Shown: piece by piece, positions 1 to 7,333 of the stretch
Position numbering within the stretch: the stretch's first letter is position 1
Layout of the letters: each line of letters opens with the position of its first letter
Assembly (NCBI GenBank): GCA_025463905.1
Contig: JAODBJ010000129.1
Span: 1-40,897 of the forward strand
Direction: 5' to 3'
DNA: 40,897 nt
Origin: Actinomycetes bacterium
GTDB taxonomy: Bacteria > Actinomycetota > Acidimicrobiia > IMCC26256 > PALSA-610
Notes under the pieces: model-generated
Database searches by the model: none
Seen by the model: the letters and a program-made list of their open reading frames with translations, nothing else
What the model was told of the DNA's origin: nothing
Made by a program: the position numbers and the translations under genes

Positions 1-56
1 AGCGCTGCTGCGCTGATGACGCCGATGAGTTTGTTACGAAGCATTTTTCCACGCAT
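1..56 (-). CDS. N-terminus of an exported protein, cut by the left edge
   Basis: Only the first 14-18 codons are inside the window. Read on the minus strand, ATG at 56 (or an in-frame ATG at 44) opens a frame that stays open to the edge. The translation begins MRGKMLRNKLIGVISAAA: two or more basic residues followed by a hydrophobic run, as at the start of a signal peptide or signal anchor. An AAGGA lies directly before the ATG at 56 and about 11 nt before the ATG at 44, so the second start has the better-placed ribosome site. The product cannot be identified. The 242 bp upstream (57-298) separate it from the hydrolase and presumably hold its promoter. Confidence 0.45.
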   Translation of the reverse strand, partial: MRGKMLRNKLIGVISAAA

Positions 57-71
57 CCTTGTGTAGGTGGT

Positions 72-87
72 GCATGGGCCTCCATGC
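72..87. repeat. Short inverted repeat upstream of the left-edge gene
   Basis: GCATGG-GCCT-CCATGC forms 6-bp perfect arms around a 4-nt loop, 16 bp before the first possible start of the left-edge gene. It could be an operator or part of the leader. Nothing else in 57-298 looks like a gene or recognisable site. The match is short enough to be chance. Confidence 0.2.
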
Positions 88-298
88 CCAGCAAGAAGTG
101 TTTCGGCCGCGCCGCGCGACCCCTTGAGACGGGTTCGGGGGCGCGTGGCGTGAAATATCCACCCAAACTCAGTCCGCGTTGCGTGGCCGCGCCCACGCGC
201 CCAGCGTTCAGGCCGAGCGACGCAGCTGCCGGGCATCGATTGGCAATCGCGATCGTGTCAACTGTCACGCGCGCTGCGGCGCGCCGGTGGGGACCAGG

Positions 299-1675
299 TC
301 ACGTTCGCGAACGGTGCAAAGCGGGCAAGGCGCCGAATTGGAGACCGCCGAGGTGCAGTGCACGGCCTCTGCCGCCTGCGTCGCGCTCCACATGCAAGGT
401 GACAGGTGGAAGGCCGAACGCCGACCCGTCGAGTGCGTAACGCGTGCCGGCGTCGTCGACCGGTTGCGTCACGACACCGGCGCGCCACGGACCCAACGGA
501 AGCGCGGGGTGCAGCCGCAACTCGCGCTTGGTCGCGCGCACTGTCGCGCCGCCGGCGACGACCAGCGTGCGCACGTTGGTCAGCGTGCCACGACCCGGCC
601 GATACCGACCGAGGAGGCCTGCCCACTGTTCGGGGTGTAGTGGCCGCCGCGGGATACCCGCGTCGACACCGAGCAGCGAGCACAGCGCGCGGTGTGCCGC
701 GATCCAGACGCCAGGACGGCCCGTGTTAGTGACGGCGACCACACCCACGCCGTCGTCGGGTGCCAGGACGAACGCGGTCGTGAAACCGGGCATGCCGCCG
801 CCGTGGCCCACGAGTCGGTGGCCGGCGAACTCGTCACGGAAGAACGACAGGCCGATACCGGGATGGGTCGGGGACGGGCGGTAGTGCACGTCGAACGCGA
901 GTTGGAGCGACGCGGGCGCGACTATGCCGCGACCGTTGTCGAGCAGCGCCCCGCCATAGGTAACGAGGTCGGCCAGCGTGGAGAACACCGCGCCGCCGCC
1001 CGGCCCGGCGACATCGATGTTTCGGGACTCCCGCAACCCGCGCCGGCCGGTGCTGTAGCCGGTGGCGAGCCCGGGTGTGACCCGTTCGGTACGGCGGGCG
1101 TCGGTGTGGGTCATACCGAGCGGTTCGAAGATCTGCGATCGCAGGTGCTGCGCGAGGGGTTCGCCGGTGAGCGTCTCGAGCAGGTAGCCGGCGACGTTGA
1201 AGCCATGGTTGGCATAGGCCCACTTCGTGCCCGGCTCCACGTCGAGCCGCAACCTTCCGCGGTACAGCAGCGACGCCGGTCGCGGGTCCGCACCAACCGG
1301 CACCGCAAGCCCGAACATCGGTGTTGCCAGGTCGCGCCACGCCGACAACTCACCGATACCGGCGGTGTGCGTAAGGAGATGGCGGATCGTCGCCGGTCGC
1401 CAACCGGGACGCGCTTCGAGCACGAGGTCAGGGAGATGGTCGTTCACCGGATCGTCGAGCGAGATACGGCCCGCTTCGATCTGACGCAGTAGCGCCAGCG
1501 CGGTCATCGTCTTCGTGACCGACCCGATGCGGAACACGGTGCTCGCGTTCACCACCGCCCCGTCGCCGGCGATGCCGCGGTACACCATCTCTCCCCGGCC
1601 GTCGCGCGTGCATATGCCCAACGCGATCCCAGGGAATGGGTATTGCGCCCGCACGTCGTCGACCAAAGCCGCCAT
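299..1675 (-). CDS. Serine hydrolase, beta-lactamase / class C-like family
   Basis: A beta-lactamase-fold serine hydrolase (PF00144 type; esterase, D-aminopeptidase or penicillin-binding-protein-like). The nucleophile motif is S-V-T-K in RIGSVTKTMTALALL. The second motif is Y-A-N in KWAYANHGFN, and the third-motif region is GHGGGMPGF. About 130 residues follow the catalytic domain, as in family members with an added beta-barrel C-terminal domain. No signal peptide is visible, so it is probably cytoplasmic. The start at 1675 (MAALVDDVRAQYPFPG, 458 aa) leaves 79 bp before the divergent nucleosidase gene. An in-frame ATG at 1756 would add 27 low-complexity residues and would overlap that gene's start codon in a CATG, so I disfavour it. 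The substrate cannot be told. Confidence 0.8.
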   Translation of the reverse strand: MAALVDDVRAQYPFPGIALGICTRDGRGEMVYRGIAGDGAVVNASTVFRIGSVTKTMTALALLRQIEAGRISLDDPVNDHLPDLVLEARPGWRPATIRHLLTHTAGIGELSAWRDLATPMFGLAVPVGADPRPASLLYRGRLRLDVEPGTKWAYANHGFNVAGYLLETLTGEPLAQHLRSQIFEPLGMTHTDARRTERVTPGLATGYSTGRRGLRESRNIDVAGPGGGAVFSTLADLVTYGGALLDNGRGIVAPASLQLAFDVHYRPSPTHPGIGLSFFRDEFAGHRLVGHGGGMPGFTTAFVLAPDDGVGVVAVTNTGRPGVWIAAHRALCSLLGVDAGIPRRPLHPEQWAGLLGRYRPGRGTLTNVRTLVVAGGATVRATKRELRLHPALPLGPWRAGVVTQPVDDAGTRYALDGSAFGLPPVTLHVERDAGGRGRALHLGGLQFGALPALHRSRT

Positions 1676-1754
1676 GTCGGCCAAGGCAGCGATCGTACGC
1701 ACGGACGGGCGGCGACGCTGCGGCTGGGTCGTGAGTTGCGCGAGGCTGCTGGCC

Positions 1755-2465
1755 ATGACGGGTGACACGAACCTTTCGACGATCGCGATCCTGGCGGCGA
1801 TGCAGCCGGAGCTGAAGCCGCTGGTGCGGCGCCTCGGGTTGGTCAAGCAACGGCTCGGCGATGTCGACGGTTATCGAGCCGAAGTGCGCGGCGTCGACGT
1901 GATCGCCGCCGTCACCGGTATCGGTACCACGCGCGCCACCGACGTGACGGGGCGGGTACTCGACGCGGTGCCGGTCCAGCATGTGGTCGTGATCGGTATC
2001 TGTGGCGGGATCGACGGCGTGTCGGCCGTCGGCGATGTGATCGTGCCCGAATCGGTGCTCAACGGCATCACCGGCAACACCTATCAACCCACCGCCATAC
2101 CGGGCACCACCCCGGCGGGCACCTTGCACACCTCCGACGTGCTGGTCGGCGCCCCCGACGACCTCGCCGCGCTCGTTGCGCGGGGCGTGATCGCGCTCGA
2201 CATGGAGACGGCGGCAATCGGCGCCGCGGCTGAGGCGCGCGGCCTGCCATGGTCGTGCGTGCGGGGTGTGAGCGACATCGCCGGCGACACCGACGACGAG
2301 ATTCTCGCCATGTCCGGTACGGACGGAAGCGGAGACGCACGCGCGGTCGCCCGTTTCCTGATGAAGCATCCGGCGCGGGTGCGCCAACTCGGCCGCCTCG
2401 CTCGCGGCATGCGCGTCGCGGTCGACGCCTCAGTAACAACTGCGCTCAACGCATACGTGCCTTGA
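1755..2465 (+). CDS. Nucleoside phosphorylase / MTA-SAH nucleosidase-like protein
   Basis: A 236-aa member of the PNP/UDP phosphorylase superfamily (PF01048), closest in layout to 5'-methylthioadenosine/S-adenosylhomocysteine nucleosidases and to the hopanoid-associated phosphorylases. It opens with the family-typical strand IAILAAMQPELKPL. It has the glycine-rich segment VVVIGICGGIDGVSAVGDVIVP, the substrate-binding Met-Glu in ALDMETAAIGAAA, and the catalytic Asp region RGVSDIAGDTDDE. The ATG at 1755 is preceded by GCGAGG at good spacing; the frame extends further upstream, but there it only mirrors the divergent hydrolase gene. The ApbE-like gene follows after 30 bp and is probably co-transcribed. 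Exact substrate is open. Confidence 0.8.
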   Translation: MTGDTNLSTIAILAAMQPELKPLVRRLGLVKQRLGDVDGYRAEVRGVDVIAAVTGIGTTRATDVTGRVLDAVPVQHVVVIGICGGIDGVSAVGDVIVPESVLNGITGNTYQPTAIPGTTPAGTLHTSDVLVGAPDDLAALVARGVIALDMETAAIGAAAEARGLPWSCVRGVSDIAGDTDDEILAMSGTDGSGDARAVARFLMKHPARVRQLGRLARGMRVAVDASVTTALNAYVP

Positions 2466-2495
2466 ACGCGGCCGCCGTCGTGCCGATGGAAAGGT

Positions 2496-3368
2496 GTGAC
2501 GGACGCCGGGGTGGCAACGAGCGCGGTCGGCGAAGCCGACGTGATGGGGACCATGGCCGAGGTGGCCGTGGTTGCCCCCAACGCGAACGATCTCCTCGCC
2601 CGAGCGCGCCGGCAGTTCGAGCAACTCGAACGAGCGTGGAATCCACTCCACGCAAATAGCGAGATCAACCGCCTCAACGACAGCGGCGGCCGGGGAATGG
2701 TCGTGTCAGGGGCGACCCTCGCCCTCGTCGAAGCGGCGGTGAGCGCCTGGTACCTCACCGGTCGCCGATTCGATCCGACCCTCGTCGGCGACTTTGCCCT
2801 CCGTGATCCCGCTACCGGCGCGCTCCGGCGTGGTTGCGGCGAGATCGAACTCGACACCGCGGCATCGATCGTGCGGATGCCGGTCGGGGTTGGTTTCGAC
2901 GCGAGTGGGATCGCCCGTGGCCTCGCGGCCGATCTGGTGGTGCGCGCGATGCGCGAAGAAGGTGCATCCGGCGTGTACGTGAACGTCGGGGGAGACGTGC
3001 GGGTGAGTGGCGCGCCGCTCGACGCCCGCGCGTGGCGGGTGCCGCTCGGCGTGCGCGGTGCCACTCCGCCCGCGCCGAGCGTGCCCGTTATCGAACTCAC
3101 GCAAGGCGCCGTCGCCACCAGCGGTTCGGCGTCGCACTACCTCGACCCGGCGACGGGCGCAGCCACGCACACCGACGTTGCCCGAGTGAGCATCGTTGCG
3201 ACGCAAGCGTGGCAGGCGCAGGTACTCACGAAGGCGATGTTCGTCGCGGGCAGCAAGGTCGGTCTCGAGATCGTCGAGACGCTGGGCTCGGCCGCGATGG
3301 TTACCACTACCGACGGCAAGACGCTGTCCACGGCGTCGTTCCGCCACTACGGCGCGTTCGCGGCGTAG
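2496..3368 (+). CDS. apbE: FAD:protein FMN transferase, ApbE family
   Basis: A 290-aa ApbE/flavin transferase, which attaches FMN covalently to Thr/Ser of target flavoproteins using FAD and a divalent metal. It keeps the N-terminal MGTMAEV strand, the L-x-x-x-N-S-E-I-N-R-L-N segment (ANSEINRLNDS), the DASGIARGLAADLV helix, VNVGGDVRVSG, ATSGSASHYLDPATG and the C-terminal LTKAMFVAG. The start is the GTG at 2496, preceded by GGAAAGG. The in-frame ATG at 2541 falls inside the conserved first strand. There is no lipobox or signal peptide, unlike many ApbE proteins, so it should act in the cytoplasm. No typical target (Nqr, Rnf, urocanate-reductase type) is visible nearby. Confidence 0.88.
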   Translation: MTDAGVATSAVGEADVMGTMAEVAVVAPNANDLLARARRQFEQLERAWNPLHANSEINRLNDSGGRGMVVSGATLALVEAAVSAWYLTGRRFDPTLVGDFALRDPATGALRRGCGEIELDTAASIVRMPVGVGFDASGIARGLAADLVVRAMREEGASGVYVNVGGDVRVSGAPLDARAWRVPLGVRGATPPAPSVPVIELTQGAVATSGSASHYLDPATGAATHTDVARVSIVATQAWQAQVLTKAMFVAGSKVGLEIVETLGSAAMVTTTDGKTLSTASFRHYGAFAA

Positions 3369-3381
3369 CTCGCTCGCGCAC

Positions 3382-4020
3382 TCAGCGCGGGTCGGGGCGG
3401 TCCAGGTTGAAGTGGCGGCTGACGGTCGGCATCCATTCGCAGCCGCCGTCGGCGCGAGGCATGAGGGAGAAGCGGGTGATCATGCGCTGGCCCCCCTCAT
3501 GATCGCTGTAGAGCAGATCGACCGTGATCGGCTCGCGCGCGGCGATCGCCTCCGCGATCGGTGCATACTCGGCTTCGCCTTGCTCGCGTAACGCACCCTG
3601 CCAGAAGCTCAAGTCGCCCGCGGGCACGTAGATGTCTCGCGTCTGGCGGCGGAAGGAGTCGAGGTCCCCGCGCGGGTCCTCCGTGTGTATCCGTCCTGCC
3701 ATCGGTTTCCACGACTGCAATACGGCGATACCCGTTCCGACGTTGCGCACCGAGATCGCGAGGTACACGATGCCGTCGACCAACTCGACCGTGGCGCGGC
3801 CGCCGCGTAAGTGCGTGAAGTGAAGGTCGACCCAAGTGAGCTTCTCTTCGCGGTCTTCGAGCCGCGACGGCACCAGGACCGGTCGGAGGCCGGCGAGCAG
3901 GGAACGTTCGGCCGCGCGCGCGGCGCGGTTCGCCGAGCGCACGGACGAGAACGTCGCGATCGCAAGCACCAGCGTGCCGCCCGCGGTCGCCAACGATGCA
4001 ACGGTGCTCCAGTCGACCAC
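3382..4020 (-). CDS. Membrane-anchored protein of unknown function
   Basis: A 212-aa protein starting at GTG 4020. Residues about 5-25 (TVASLATAGGTLVLAIATFSS) form one hydrophobic segment, followed by a basic/Ala-rich stretch (RSANRAARAAERSLL) and a soluble domain of about 170 residues with several predicted beta strands (VYLAISVRNVGTGIAVLQSW, PITVDLLYSDHEGGQRMIT). This layout of an N-terminal anchor plus beta-rich domain recurs in uncharacterised actinobacterial proteins. I recognise no catalytic motif. It starts 9 nt after the stop of the SPFH gene on the same strand, so it is probably the third gene of that operon. It ends 13 bp from the convergent apbE. Confidence 0.7.
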   Translation of the reverse strand: MVDWSTVASLATAGGTLVLAIATFSSVRSANRAARAAERSLLAGLRPVLVPSRLEDREEKLTWVDLHFTHLRGGRATVELVDGIVYLAISVRNVGTGIAVLQSWKPMAGRIHTEDPRGDLDSFRRQTRDIYVPAGDLSFWQGALREQGEAEYAPIAEAIAAREPITVDLLYSDHEGGQRMITRFSLMPRADGGCEWMPTVSRHFNLDRPDPR

Positions 4021-4029
4021 GCAGCTGTT

Positions 4030-4956
4030 TTAGCTCGACGCTTGCCCGTCGAGCACGTTGCGCAGTACCTGCGCCGCACCCATCAATCCGGCAGTCTCGT
4101 ACGGCACGACGATCTTCGCGTTGTCGCTGTCGGCGAACTTCGACAACGTGTCGAGTTGCAGGATCGACACGAGCGTGGGGTTCGGGTTGGCTTCAGTGAT
4201 CGCGGAGTACACGGTGGCAATGGCGCGTGCCCGGCCTTCGGCTTCGAGCATCGCGGCCTGCCGGTTGCCTTCGGCGCGAAGGATCGCGGCTTGCTTCTCA
4301 CCTTCGGCGGCCCGAACCGTCGCCTGCGCGTCACCCTCGGCCACGTTGATCGCGTATTGCGACTGACCTTCCGACTGCAAGATGCGCGCCCGCTTCTCCT
4401 GGTCGGCCTGCTTTTGCAACGCGAGTGCTTGAAGGATCTGCGGTGGCGGCGCGATCTCGACGATCTCGATCCGGTTGATCCGGATGCCCCACTTGTCGGT
4501 GACCTGTTCCATCTGCTCTTGCACGTCGGTGTTGATGCGCTCGCGTTCCGACAGTGCCTGGTCGAGCGTCATCGTTCCGATCACGGAACGCAATGCGGTG
4601 CGGGCGAGCGCGTCGATCGCGATGTCGAAGTTCTTCACGCTGAACAACGCCTGCTTCGCGTCGACGACCTGCGTGAAGATGGTCGCGTTCACGGTGACCA
4701 CGACGTTGTCTTTGGTGATCACTTCCTGGCGGTCACCCGGCACCGGGATCTCACGCATGTCGACGTACTGCAACGACGAGATGAATGGCGGAATGATCAC
4801 GAGCCCCGGGTCGCGCGTGTTGCGGTACTCACCGAGCCGCTTGACCACGCCGACCGTGCCCTGCTGGACGATGTTGATCGACTGCCTGAGCGCGGTCAAC
4901 GCGACGATCACGACGATGGCGAGAAAGACGATCGCCGCGATACCGGCACTACTCAT
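4030..4956 (-). CDS. SPFH / band 7 membrane protein (QmcA-like)
   Basis: A 308-aa stomatin/prohibitin-type protein. A single N-terminal hydrophobic segment (IAAIVFLAIVVIVALTAL, about residues 5-22) is followed by the SPFH domain: VQQGTVGVVKRLGEY, PGLVIIPPF, the DNVVVTVNATIF strand and TALRSVIGTMTLDQAL. Next comes a long Ala/Glu/Gln-rich coiled coil with repeated A-E-G units (VAEGDAQATVRAAEGEKQ, LRAEGNRQAAMLEAEGRA), then a short C-terminal helix. Such proteins oligomerise at the membrane as scaffolds or protease-regulating cages. Its start overlaps the stop of the NfeD gene in an ATGA. This SPFH-NfeD pairing is a well-known conserved association in bacteria. Confidence 0.93.
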   Translation of the reverse strand: MSSAGIAAIVFLAIVVIVALTALRQSINIVQQGTVGVVKRLGEYRNTRDPGLVIIPPFISSLQYVDMREIPVPGDRQEVITKDNVVVTVNATIFTQVVDAKQALFSVKNFDIAIDALARTALRSVIGTMTLDQALSERERINTDVQEQMEQVTDKWGIRINRIEIVEIAPPPQILQALALQKQADQEKRARILQSEGQSQYAINVAEGDAQATVRAAEGEKQAAILRAEGNRQAAMLEAEGRARAIATVYSAITEANPNPTLVSILQLDTLSKFADSDNAKIVVPYETAGLMGAAQVLRNVLDGQASS

Positions 4957-5459
4957 TGCGTACTCCCGTCTGTGGCGCCGTCGGCGCCGTGATTGTGATC
5001 TGTTTCGATTGCGGGTGGCCCGTCGTCCGACGGGTACACGACCAAGGTTGTTCCACGTACATCCATCACCAGGACTTTGCGGCCTGCCTCGATGCGGCCG
5101 GCGTCGGTTGTGGCCAACCAGCGTTCACCGGCGAGGCGAATGTGGCCGAGCGAGTGGGCGTCGCCGATTTCGTCGAGCGTGAGCCCTTCTTCGCCGACGA
5201 GGCCGCCGTGCACTCCTCGGGCCACGCGGCCACCGCGGTGATGATGGAACGCGCGACTCACGTACGGGCGCACCGCGGTGACCCCCACGGCCGAAACCAC
5301 GATGAACACCCCCGCCTGGAGTGCGATCGCATCGGAAGCGACGCCGGCGACGATTGCGGCGGCGAAGGCACCGAGCGCGCCGAACAACGCGTAGAACGCG
5401 AGGTGGTGCATCTCGAAGAGGAGGAGCAGGATTCCGACCACTAACCAGGCGAAGATCAT
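4953..5459 (-). CDS. NfeD-like membrane protein, partner of the SPFH protein
   Basis: A 168-aa short-form NfeD protein. It begins at ATG 5459 with MIFAWLVVGILLLLFEM and has three hydrophobic segments up to about residue 65. A soluble C-terminal OB-fold follows, with the typical pattern GLVGEEGLTLDEI, GHIRLAGERWLATTD and IEAGRKVLVMDVRGTTLVVYP. The last 20 residues are Asp/Gly/His-rich and probably disordered. The serine-protease domain of long NfeD proteins is absent. It overlaps the next gene by 4 bp, so translation of NfeD and SPFH should be coupled. It is the first gene of a three-gene minus-strand operon, with its start 113 bp from the divergent LacI-type gene. Confidence 0.88.
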   Translation of the reverse strand: MIFAWLVVGILLLLFEMHHLAFYALFGALGAFAAAIVAGVASDAIALQAGVFIVVSAVGVTAVRPYVSRAFHHHRGGRVARGVHGGLVGEEGLTLDEIGDAHSLGHIRLAGERWLATTDAGRIEAGRKVLVMDVRGTTLVVYPSDDGPPAIETDHNHGADGATDGSTQ

Positions 5460-5556
5460 GTTCTGAGCCTCCGCCGATCGAGCGTACTCCCGCTCCTGCT
5501 GCGCCCGGTTCGCACCGCTGCGTCCTGAATACGGTGCTGCAATTGCCCTCCCGATG

Positions 5557-5570
5557 TGTAATCGTTTACA
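5557..5570. promoter_or_regulatory. Probable LacI-family operator
   Basis: TGTAATCGTTTACA is a near-perfect palindrome centred on CG. Its half-sites TGTAATC and TGTAAAC (reverse of the right half) differ at one base. This is the form expected for LacI-family operators with a central CG. It ends 2 bp before the ATG of the LacI-type gene and lies about 100 bp upstream of the divergent NfeD gene. The left half also reads TGTAAT, which resembles a -10 hexamer and would start transcription close to the ATG. Autoregulation is the simplest inference; control of the NfeD operon is possible. Confidence 0.65.
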
Positions 5571-5572
5571 GC

Positions 5573-6604
5573 ATGAACCGCGAACCACCCAAACGTCAAG
5601 GGCACGTCGACATTCGCGACGTCGCGCGGGCCGCGGGGGTGAGCACGGCGACGGTGTCGAGGGCGTTGAGCGGGCGCGGGTACGCGAGTGACGACGCCCG
5701 CCGGAAGGTTGCGGCCGCCAGTCGCCGTCTCGGTTACCAGCCGGCGGCGCCCGGGCGCAGCCTGCGCACGACTCGCTCCATGACCATCGGCCTCCTCGTT
5801 CCCGACCTTGCCGATCCCGTGTACCTGCCGTTCCTGCGTGGCGTCGAGCATGCGGCCCAGCAGCACGGCTACGTGGTCGTGGTTGCCGACGCGCGCAGCT
5901 CCACCACGCTCGAACGCCGGCAACTCGACCGGTTGTACGCACAGCGCGTCGACGCGCTCGTATTGGCCGGCTCGCCCCGCGATCGCGCGTACTTGCGTCG
6001 GTTGCAGCGCGCGGGGCTCATGGTGGTCGATCCCGAGGGCCCCAACGGCCCCTCAGACATCCGGCGCACGACCGAGGCGCACGCGACCACCAGCCTGTGT
6101 GAGCACCTTGCGGACCTCGGGCACTCCCGCATCGCGTACGTCACCCGTGGCGCGCCACGCGGTCGCACCGCGCAGCGCCGGTCGCGCGCGGTCATCGATT
6201 CGTGCCGGAAGGTTGGCATCGCGGCCAAGCCCGTGCTGCTCGGTGCGCGGCGCGAACCGGACGACGTCGGCGACATGCTCGCCGGTCTGGTGCGGTCGCG
6301 TAAGCCGGTCACCGCGGTGGTATGCGGCGCCCACTCGCTCGCCCCGTTGTTGCTCCGGGCGAAGAGCGCGGCGGGTATCCACGTACCCGACGAATGCTCG
6401 TTCGTCACCTACGGCGATTCCGACTGGGCCGCCGCGTACCGACCCGCCCTATCGGTGGTGCGACGAGACCTCTACGCGAGGGCCACCGCGATCACGACGC
6501 ACCTGATCGCGCAACTCGACGGTCACGACCCGCATGTGACTGACCCCGACGCCCACCGAGTGGAGTTCGTCCCACGCGACAGCGTGGCCAGAGCCAGGTC
6601 GTGA
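5573..6604 (+). CDS. LacI-family transcriptional regulator
   Basis: A 343-aa regulator. The helix-turn-helix is at residues about 13-35 (DIRDVARAAGVSTATVSRAL), followed by the hinge region (ARRKVAAASRRLGYQPAAPG) and a periplasmic-binding-protein-like sensor domain starting with TIGLLVPDLADPVYLPFLRG. The sensor shows the usual blocks VDALVLAGSP, LADLGHSRIAYVTRG and a C-terminal SFVTYGDSDWAAAYRPALSVVRRD. A longer upstream frame exists but carries no domain; the ATG at 5573 fits the family start. No Shine-Dalgarno sequence precedes it and an operator-like palindrome sits there instead, which suits a leaderless message. No sugar genes adjoin it, so the effector is unknown. Confidence 0.92.
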   Translation: MNREPPKRQGHVDIRDVARAAGVSTATVSRALSGRGYASDDARRKVAAASRRLGYQPAAPGRSLRTTRSMTIGLLVPDLADPVYLPFLRGVEHAAQQHGYVVVVADARSSTTLERRQLDRLYAQRVDALVLAGSPRDRAYLRRLQRAGLMVVDPEGPNGPSDIRRTTEAHATTSLCEHLADLGHSRIAYVTRGAPRGRTAQRRSRAVIDSCRKVGIAAKPVLLGARREPDDVGDMLAGLVRSRKPVTAVVCGAHSLAPLLLRAKSAAGIHVPDECSFVTYGDSDWAAAYRPALSVVRRDLYARATAITTHLIAQLDGHDPHVTDPDAHRVEFVPRDSVARARS

Positions 6605-6620
6605 CGCCGCCTCTCACTGG

Positions 6621-6668
6621 TTTTGATCTCAGAAGGGCACCGAAAAGGGCACTTTTCTGAGATCAAAA
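6621..6668. terminator. Hairpin repeat, copy 1: probable bidirectional terminator
   Basis: TTTTGATCTCAGAA (6621-6634) and its exact reverse complement (6655-6668) form a 14-bp perfect stem around a 20-nt loop containing CCGAAAAGGGC. It lies between the stops of two convergent genes (LacI-type, 6604; PLDc_N-type, 6707), and each stem end gives a T-run to one strand, as expected for a bidirectional terminator. The same element recurs on the opposite strand at 40677-40724, and a diverged relative lies at 12916-12965, so it is also a dispersed repeat. Confidence 0.75.
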
Positions 6669-6706
6669 CGAGTGGGGGTGCGGGGTGCGGGGCGGGGTCG
6701 GGTGCG

Positions 6707-7219
6707 CTAGTCGTCGGTGGCGTCGCGTTCGAGCCGTTCGCGCTCGAGTCGCTCGAGTTCGCGTTCGCGCAGCTCGAGTTCACGGCGGCGCACGTCTGCC
6801 TCGCGACGGCGTAGCTCCGCTTCCTGGGCGTCGAGGTCGGGGTCGCTCGACGCGGGGGCCGGCAGCCCTTTCTTCCGTTGTTCGGCTTCCCACTGGGCGA
6901 GTCGGCGGTCGAGTTCTTCCGAGCGACGATCGGTGACGTCGGCGATCGCGCTGTAACGCGGATGGTCTTCCATGCCGACGGGCCGGTGTGGTGAGGCGTA
7001 ATCCGTCGTTCCGGGCCGCCAGTGCGCGCGCTCGGGCCGGCCGAGCAGCAGCCATAACAACGCGCCGATGTCGAAGAGCAATAGCACGAGGATGATCCAC
7101 ACGCCCTTGGGCAGGTTGCGGCACAGCGAACTGTCGGTGGAGATGCTGTCGATCAGCGCCCACAGCCAGAAGAAGAACAGAAGGGCAGCGACAAGCCCCT
7201 CAAATTCGAAAAATGCCAC
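6707..7219 (-). CDS. Membrane protein with PLDc_N-like domain and charged coiled coil
   Basis: A 170-aa protein starting at GTG 7219. Two hydrophobic segments (FEGLVAALLFFFWLWALID, then WIILVLLLFDIGALLWLLLGRPE) flank a short polar stretch ending in PKGVWII. This matches the phospholipase D/cardiolipin synthase N-terminal (PLDc_N) membrane module. There is no catalytic HKD motif. From about residue 115 the protein is almost entirely Arg/Glu/Leu/Asp (EAELRRREADVRRRELE and so on), a strongly charged coiled coil. Stand-alone PLDc_N proteins are common in actinobacteria and their role is not known to me. It is transcribed alone and ends at the hairpin shared with the LacI-type gene. Confidence 0.72.
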   Translation of the reverse strand: MAFFEFEGLVAALLFFFWLWALIDSISTDSSLCRNLPKGVWIILVLLLFDIGALLWLLLGRPERAHWRPGTTDYASPHRPVGMEDHPRYSAIADVTDRRSEELDRRLAQWEAEQRKKGLPAPASSDPDLDAQEAELRRREADVRRRELELRERELERLERERLERDATDD

Positions 7220-7333
7220 GAAGAAACCCCCAGGACCCGGTCCCCCGGCCTTGCCGTCGTGAAGGGTAGGCGGGTTCGCGTAGGTCGGCGACCGAGCGAC
7301 GATCAGTCCGACCAGGTCTGGATCAGGTCCCGG

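Noticed and set aside
84-1492. Several plus-strand frames over the serine hydrolase
   Set aside because: Arg/Ala/Pro-rich translations with no family features, mirroring a well-supported minus-strand gene; typical of high-GC antisense frames.
1515-1754. 80-codon upstream extension of the nucleosidase
   Set aside because: It only overlaps the divergent hydrolase gene, has no similarity to the family, and a good ribosome site precedes ATG 1755.
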